From JBBKXP01 sp038251315 (GTDB taxonomy: Bacteria > Pseudomonadota > Alphaproteobacteria > Rhodobacterales > Rhodobacteraceae): DNA of 9,718 bases. Made by a program: the position numbers and the translations under genes. Numbering within the stretch: position 1 is the stretch's first letter; the number at the start of each line of letters is the position of its first letter. Location: assembly GCA_038251315.1 (NCBI GenBank), contig JBBSBK010000115.1, positions 1 to 9,718 on the forward strand, given 5' to 3'. The notes beneath the pieces are model-generated. The model was not told the DNA's origin and searched no databases. It saw nothing but the letters and a program-made list of their open reading frames with translations. Positions 6,506 to 9,718 of the stretch are shown piece by piece.

Positions 6506-7831
6506 CTATGCGGTCCCCATCAGCATTGCATGAATATCCATCGCCGCGTCCCGTCCTTCGGCCACGGCTGTCACTGTCAGGTCATCGCCACCGCTGGCGC
6601 AATCGCCGCCAGCCCAGACGCCCGTCGTGCTGGTGCGCCCCGGCCCGGTGACGGCGATCTTGCCACCCGCGACCGTCAGCCCTGCATCGGCGGTCAGGGT
6701 CTGGCCGATGGCCTTGAACACCTGATCGGCGGGCAAGCGCACCGTTTCGCCGGTCGGGGCCAAGTCGTCGCCGGTATAGGCCAGTTCGATTTCGCGCACC
6801 GCCCCGTTGCCATGCACCGCGACAGGCTGGACATTGAACAGCAGGCGCACACCGTGCGAGGCCGCGAGATCCTGTTCATAGCGGCTTGCCGTCATCCGGT
6901 CGCGGCCACGCCGATAGGCGATGGTCACGTTATCGGCCCCCAACAGTTTCGACTGCACGGCGGCGTCGACAGCGGTCATCCCGCCGCCGATGACAACGAC
7001 ATTGCGCCCCACGGGCAAACCACCAAGGTCGCCCGACTGCCGCAAGTCAGCGATGAACCCGACGGCATCGCGCACCCCTGCCTTGTCCTCGCCCGGCGTG
7101 CGCAGGGCATTGACGCCACCCAGCCCGACGCCAAGGAAAACCGCGTCATGTGCTGTCTGCAGTTCCACCAAGGTCATGTCGCGCCCCAGTGCCTTCCCCG
7201 TCTCGACTGTGATCCCGCCGATCTGCAGCAGCCAATCTACCTCGCGCGCCGCGAAATCATCGGGGGTCTTGTAGGCGGCGATGCCGAATTCGTTCAGGCC
7301 CCCGGCCTTAAGGCGGGCGTCATACAGCGTCACGTCGTGGCCCAGCATCGCCAGCCGATGGGCGCAGGCCAGACCCGCGGGGCCAGCCCCGACGACCGCC
7401 ACGCGCTTGCCTGTACTGGCAGCGCGGCTGAACGGATGGCTTTGGCGTTCCATCAGCGTGTCCGTGGCATGGCGCTGCAAGCGGCCGATCTCGACCGGTT
7501 TGCCCTCGGCCGCTTCGCGCACGCAGGCCTCTTCGCAGAGGGTTTCGGTGGGGCAGACGCGGGCGCACATGCCGCCAAGGATGTTCTGTTCGAATATGGT
7601 GCGCGCTGCAGCTTCGGGCGTGCCGGTCTGGATCTGGCGGATGAACAGGGGGATGTCGATGGCTGTTGGGCAGGCCGTGACGCAGGGCGCATCGTGGCAG
7701 AAATAGCAGCGGTCGGCGGCCACTGCAGCCTCGTGCGGGGCAAAGGCCGGATGCAGATCGGTGAAATTCGCAGCGATCTGGTCGGCGGGCAGGCGTCCGG
7801 CGGTGATGCCGGGGGTCATCGGATTGGGCAT
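6506..7831 (-). CDS. preT: PreT, FAD/NAD(H) subunit of NAD-dependent dihydropyrimidine dehydrogenase
   Basis: PreT (441 residues) takes electrons from NADH via FAD and passes them through 4Fe-4S clusters to PreA. The N-terminal alpha-helical Fe-S domain has C42, C45, C50, C54 and C89, C93, C99, C103. Q119, in IGRLQRHATD, falls exactly where DPD has Q156, the rare glutamine cluster ligand (aligned by eye). An FAD Rossmann motif GAGPAG lies at 148-153 and a second nucleotide-binding motif GGGMTA at 282-287. A C-terminal GVWAGGDCASGGDD closes the FAD domain. ATG 7831 is preferred over an in-frame TTG at 7846 because GGAG ends five bases before it. PreT also resembles the glutamate synthase small subunit, but the adjacent preA settles the identity. 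Upstream are a degenerate RutR-like box and an ABC transporter operon pointing the same way. Confidence 0.95.
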   Translation of the reverse strand: MPNPMTPGITAGRLPADQIAANFTDLHPAFAPHEAAVAADRCYFCHDAPCVTACPTAIDIPLFIRQIQTGTPEAAARTIFEQNILGGMCARVCPTETLCEEACVREAAEGKPVEIGRLQRHATDTLMERQSHPFSRAASTGKRVAVVGAGPAGLACAHRLAMLGHDVTLYDARLKAGGLNEFGIAAYKTPDDFAAREVDWLLQIGGITVETGKALGRDMTLVELQTAHDAVFLGVGLGGVNALRTPGEDKAGVRDAVGFIADLRQSGDLGGLPVGRNVVVIGGGMTAVDAAVQSKLLGADNVTIAYRRGRDRMTASRYEQDLAASHGVRLLFNVQPVAVHGNGAVREIELAYTGDDLAPTGETVRLPADQVFKAIGQTLTADAGLTVAGGKIAVTGPGRTSTTGVWAGGDCASGGDDLTVTAVAEGRDAAMDIHAMLMGTA

Positions 7832-7836
7832 GGTGG

Positions 7837-7840
7837 CTCC
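7837..7840 (-). promoter_or_regulatory. Ribosome binding site fixing the preT start
   Basis: Read on the minus strand, GGAG (7840-7837) stands five bases before ATG 7831. The in-frame TTG at 7846 would place this site inside the coding region, so the ATG is the better start. Confidence 0.65.
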
Positions 7841-7863
7841 GCTCAAAGGGTCCGGATTTGGCC

Positions 7864-7893
7864 ATACTGTGCCACAGTCCGATTTTTTATCAA
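7864..7893 (-). promoter_or_regulatory. Candidate preTA promoter
   Basis: On the minus strand TTGATA (7893-7888) is followed after 18 bases by CAGTAT (7869-7864). The -35 is good, the -10 weak and the spacing slightly long. The -35 lies inside the RutR-like box and the -10 inside a 13-bp palindrome, as expected for a repressed promoter. Read-through from the ABC genes, whose last stop is only 73 bases before the preT start, is an alternative. Confidence 0.35.
7866..7878. repeat. 13-bp palindrome in the preT upstream region
   Basis: ACTGTGCCACAGT is a perfect inverted repeat with 6-bp arms around one central base, in the ABC-preT gap. The one-base centre rules out an RNA hairpin that uses the full arms, so a DNA-binding site for a dimeric regulator is more likely than a terminator. 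I do not recognise the regulator. Confidence 0.45.
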
Positions 7894-7901
7894 ACGGTAA
7901 A
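7886..7901. promoter_or_regulatory. Degenerate RutR-like box upstream of preTA
   Basis: TTTATCAAACGGTAAA matches TTGACCA-NN-TGGTCAA at 10 of the 14 specified positions (and equally on the other strand), centred about 63 bases upstream of the preT ATG. It is in the right gap, in an A/T-rich patch that stands out from the surrounding sequence, and overlaps the candidate -35. The mismatches are at positions 3, 5, 10 and 14. Binding by RutR is an inference. Confidence 0.4.
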
Positions 7902-7904
7902 TTT

Positions 7905-8537
7905 TCAGGTCAGCGTCATGATTGCGCCACCCGCCGCCTGCGCGTCCTCGGCGTCATGTGTGACCATCAGGACGGGGAGGTTCAGCGCCCGCGCCCGATC
8001 GAACACCAGATCGCGGACTTGCGCCCGCAGTTCCGCATCGAGGCGCGAAAACGCCTCGTCCAGCAACAGCGCGCAAGGGTTTGCCAGTAGCATCCGCATC
8101 AGCGAAACGCGGGCCTTTTGACCCCCCGACAGCGTGGCAGGATCGCGGTTTGCGTATCCTTCAAGCCCGACTTGGGCCAATGCTGTATCTATTTTCGCCA
8201 GTCGTTGCGCCCGACTGCCCCCCGGCCGCAAACCGAACGCCAGATTTGCACCGACCGACAGGTGCGGGAACAACAGGTCATCCTGAAAAAGGATGCCGAC
8301 CATGCGCCGATGCGGTGGCAGATGCGTAATATCGACATCATCCAGCCAGACCTGACCAGTCGCGGTAAACCCCGGCGCCAGCGTTCCGGTGACGAATGAC
8401 AGCAGCGTCGATTTGCCCACGCCCGATGGCCCCATGATCGTCAGCACTTCGCCGGGGCCTACACCGGCGTCGATGAACAGCAGCGGCCGATCGCCCCGCG
8501 CAATCGCGACCTGCCGCAGTGCCAGCCCACTACCCAT
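7905..8537 (-). CDS. ynjD: ABC transporter ATP-binding protein, YnjD type
   Basis: This is a compact 210-residue ATPase subunit. Walker A GPSGVGKST is at 36-44, the Q-loop glutamine is Q85 in ILFQDDLLF, the signature LSGGQ is at 136-140, Walker B ALLLDE at 156-161, and the switch histidine H194 in VTHD. Length and wording (GILFQD, then LLF; DPATLSGGQ; FSRLD) closely follow E. coli YnjD (217 residues), an ATPase of unknown substrate sometimes annotated as thiamine-type. The residue after the Walker B glutamate is Ala (LLDEAFSRLD) where nearly all importers of this class have Pro; the catalytic E161 is kept. ATG 8537 overlaps the permease stop by eight bases (ATGGGTAG), implying coupled translation. 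No C-terminal regulatory domain is present. Confidence 0.9.
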   Translation of the reverse strand: MGSGLALRQVAIARGDRPLLFIDAGVGPGEVLTIMGPSGVGKSTLLSFVTGTLAPGFTATGQVWLDDVDITHLPPHRRMVGILFQDDLLFPHLSVGANLAFGLRPGGSRAQRLAKIDTALAQVGLEGYANRDPATLSGGQKARVSLMRMLLANPCALLLDEAFSRLDAELRAQVRDLVFDRARALNLPVLMVTHDAEDAQAAGGAIMTLT

Positions 8538-9718
8538 GCCGCAACCCCCGCCTGTTGCGCCAGACCAACGCTGGAATAAGCAGGGCCAGCGTAAAAGGCA
8601 CCAAAGCCGCGCCTGTCTGCATCAACCCGAACGCCCCGATCGCCGCACGGTCGCCCCCCGCCGACAATGTCACCGCCTCGGTCGTCAGAGTCGCAACCCG
8701 GCCGCCGCCGATCAGCAGCGTCGGCAAATATTGCCCGACCGACACCGCCAACCCCACGGCTGTCGCGGTCAAGATTGGCCGCAGCAGCATCGGCAGGCGC
8801 ACCGCCCACAGCACCCGGTCGGGGCCAGCCCCCAGGGCGGCAGCAATGATCCCCATTCGCGCATCCCACGCGCGGAACGGATCGCCGAGGGACAGCAACA
8901 TATAGGGCAGCACAAACACCAGATGGGCCAGAATGACGGGAACGCGACCCACATCCGCGCCGATGTTCAGCATGAATGTCTGCAGACCCGGCAAGAACGC
9001 GACTTGCGGCACTAACAAGGGCAGATAAATCAGCCAAAGACCGCGCGATGTGATCTTCAGACCGTATCGGTATTCGGCCTCGAGACAACCCAGCGTCAGG
9101 GTCAGGGCGATCAGCGTCGCGGCGATGCCGATCAGGAACGTCTCGGCCAGCGCAGCTTGCAAACCGGGCGCGTGGCGCATCCATGTGCCGAGCGTGAAAT
9201 TGTCAGGCAGTGCCTTTGGAAACCCCCAGAACCCGGCGAACGACCAGACCGCCAGCACGGCCAGACCCAGAAAGATCGCCAGAGCAGACGCTGTTCCGAC
9301 CCCGATCCCGACCCACCGCAACGGGGCATCCAACCGCCCCCGTCCACCCGCCATGACCCAACGGCGACCGAGCGCGGCGACCAAGACCTCGCCCACGCGC
9401 CAGACAATCAGCGCCCCGATCACCAGCCCCAGTTGCAACAGCGCCCCGGCAGCGGCGACGGTACGCATCGCCAGATCGGGGTCGGACATCTTGCGCAGGA
9501 TTTGCACCGCAAGAGGCGGTGGCGTCGTTGGCCCAAGGATAATCGCCACATCGACGACCGACATCCCAAAGGCCAGCACCACGTATACCGGCAGCCTGAT
9601 CTGGGCATAAACGCGGGGGAACACCCCCTTGATCCATCCCGTCAGCCGTCCATACCCCAATGACTGCGCCACCTGACCGCTCCGCACGCCGTCGGCCTGC
9701 GCCAACGCGGCAAGGGTC
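8530..9718 (-). CDS. ynjC: Two-module ABC transporter permease, YnjC type (N-terminus beyond window)
   Basis: The frame is open to the window edge, so about 396 residues of a longer inner-membrane permease are seen. Two EAA-type ATPase-docking loops are visible: AQSLGYGRLTGWIKGVFP near the visible N-terminus and AALGAGPDRVLWAVRLPMLL about 290 residues later. This shows a fused permease with two transport modules, of which the end of the first and all of the second are present. Fused permeases of about 500-560 residues are typical of the ThiP/YnjC group; E. coli YnjC is 511. The visible TTG at 9705 is an internal Leu codon, not a start, because coding continues through it. The YnjD-like ATPase downstream overlaps it by eight bases. 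A periplasmic binding protein is expected further to the right. The substrate is not deducible; thiamine or a related solute is only a family-level suggestion. Confidence 0.85.
   Translation of the reverse strand, partial: TLAALAQADGVRSGQVAQSLGYGRLTGWIKGVFPRVYAQIRLPVYVVLAFGMSVVDVAIILGPTTPPPLAVQILRKMSDPDLAMRTVAAAGALLQLGLVIGALIVWRVGEVLVAALGRRWVMAGGRGRLDAPLRWVGIGVGTASALAIFLGLAVLAVWSFAGFWGFPKALPDNFTLGTWMRHAPGLQAALAETFLIGIAATLIALTLTLGCLEAEYRYGLKITSRGLWLIYLPLLVPQVAFLPGLQTFMLNIGADVGRVPVILAHLVFVLPYMLLSLGDPFRAWDARMGIIAAALGAGPDRVLWAVRLPMLLRPILTATAVGLAVSVGQYLPTLLIGGGRVATLTTEAVTLSAGGDRAAIGAFGLMQTGAALVPFTLALLIPALVWRNRRGLRHG

Noticed and set aside
7866..7888. Palindrome followed by a T-run on the plus strand as a rho-independent terminator
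   Set aside because: Full pairing would leave a one-base loop, a feasible loop leaves only four base pairs, and no plus-strand gene ends nearby.
6530..7900. Plus-strand open frame of 456 codons opposite preT
   Set aside because: It covers preT antisense, has no recognisable domain and has a composition typical of a shadow frame.
9703..9705. TTG as start codon of the permease
   Set aside because: The frame remains open to the window edge and the residues around it belong to the first EAA-type loop, so the true start is outside.

Overview
The window looks like chromosomal DNA of an alphaproteobacterium, most likely a Rhodobacterales (roseobacter-type) organism. This is inferred from the high G+C, the strong third-position G/C preference, promoters with a recognisable -35 but a weak -10 box, and the style of the encoded proteins. 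It was not tested by any search. Genes are densely packed; the largest gap is about 150 bases. I see no RNA gene, mobile element or CRISPR array.

The theme is reductive pyrimidine (uracil/thymine) catabolism. At the left edge a minus-strand Zn-dependent amidohydrolase of the N-carbamoyl-beta-alanine / N-carbamoyl-amino-acid hydrolase family (<1-548) runs off the window. It is divergent from a clear RutR repressor (700-1302). Between them is a perfect 18-bp RutR-type operator, TTTGACCAACTGGTCAAA (579-596), embedded in candidate promoters for both directions. At the right, minus-strand preT (6506-7831) and preA (5201-6505), abutting as TAG|ATG, encode the two subunits of NAD-dependent dihydropyrimidine dehydrogenase, the first step of the same pathway. 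A degenerate RutR-like box (7886-7901) precedes preT. Step 1 and probably step 3 are therefore present. Step 2 (dihydropyrimidinase) is not in the window and may lie to the left of it.

Three plus-strand genes separate the two halves: a Kup potassium transporter (1370-3256), a soluble GAF-HisKA_2 sensor histidine kinase without an adjacent response regulator (3372-4475), and a short FAD/NAD(P)-binding ferredoxin/flavodoxin reductase-like protein (4528-5199). The last converges on preA with a single base between the two stop codons.

At the right edge, minus-strand genes for an ABC transporter of the YnjC/YnjD type (fused two-module permease, N-terminus beyond the window, overlapping its ATPase by 8 bp) lie just upstream of preT in the same direction. 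Their substrate cannot be read from the sequence.

I did not find a wholly new system. The most interesting points are the RutR wiring of the reductive pathway, with one perfect and one degenerate operator, and a second palindrome in the preT promoter region.
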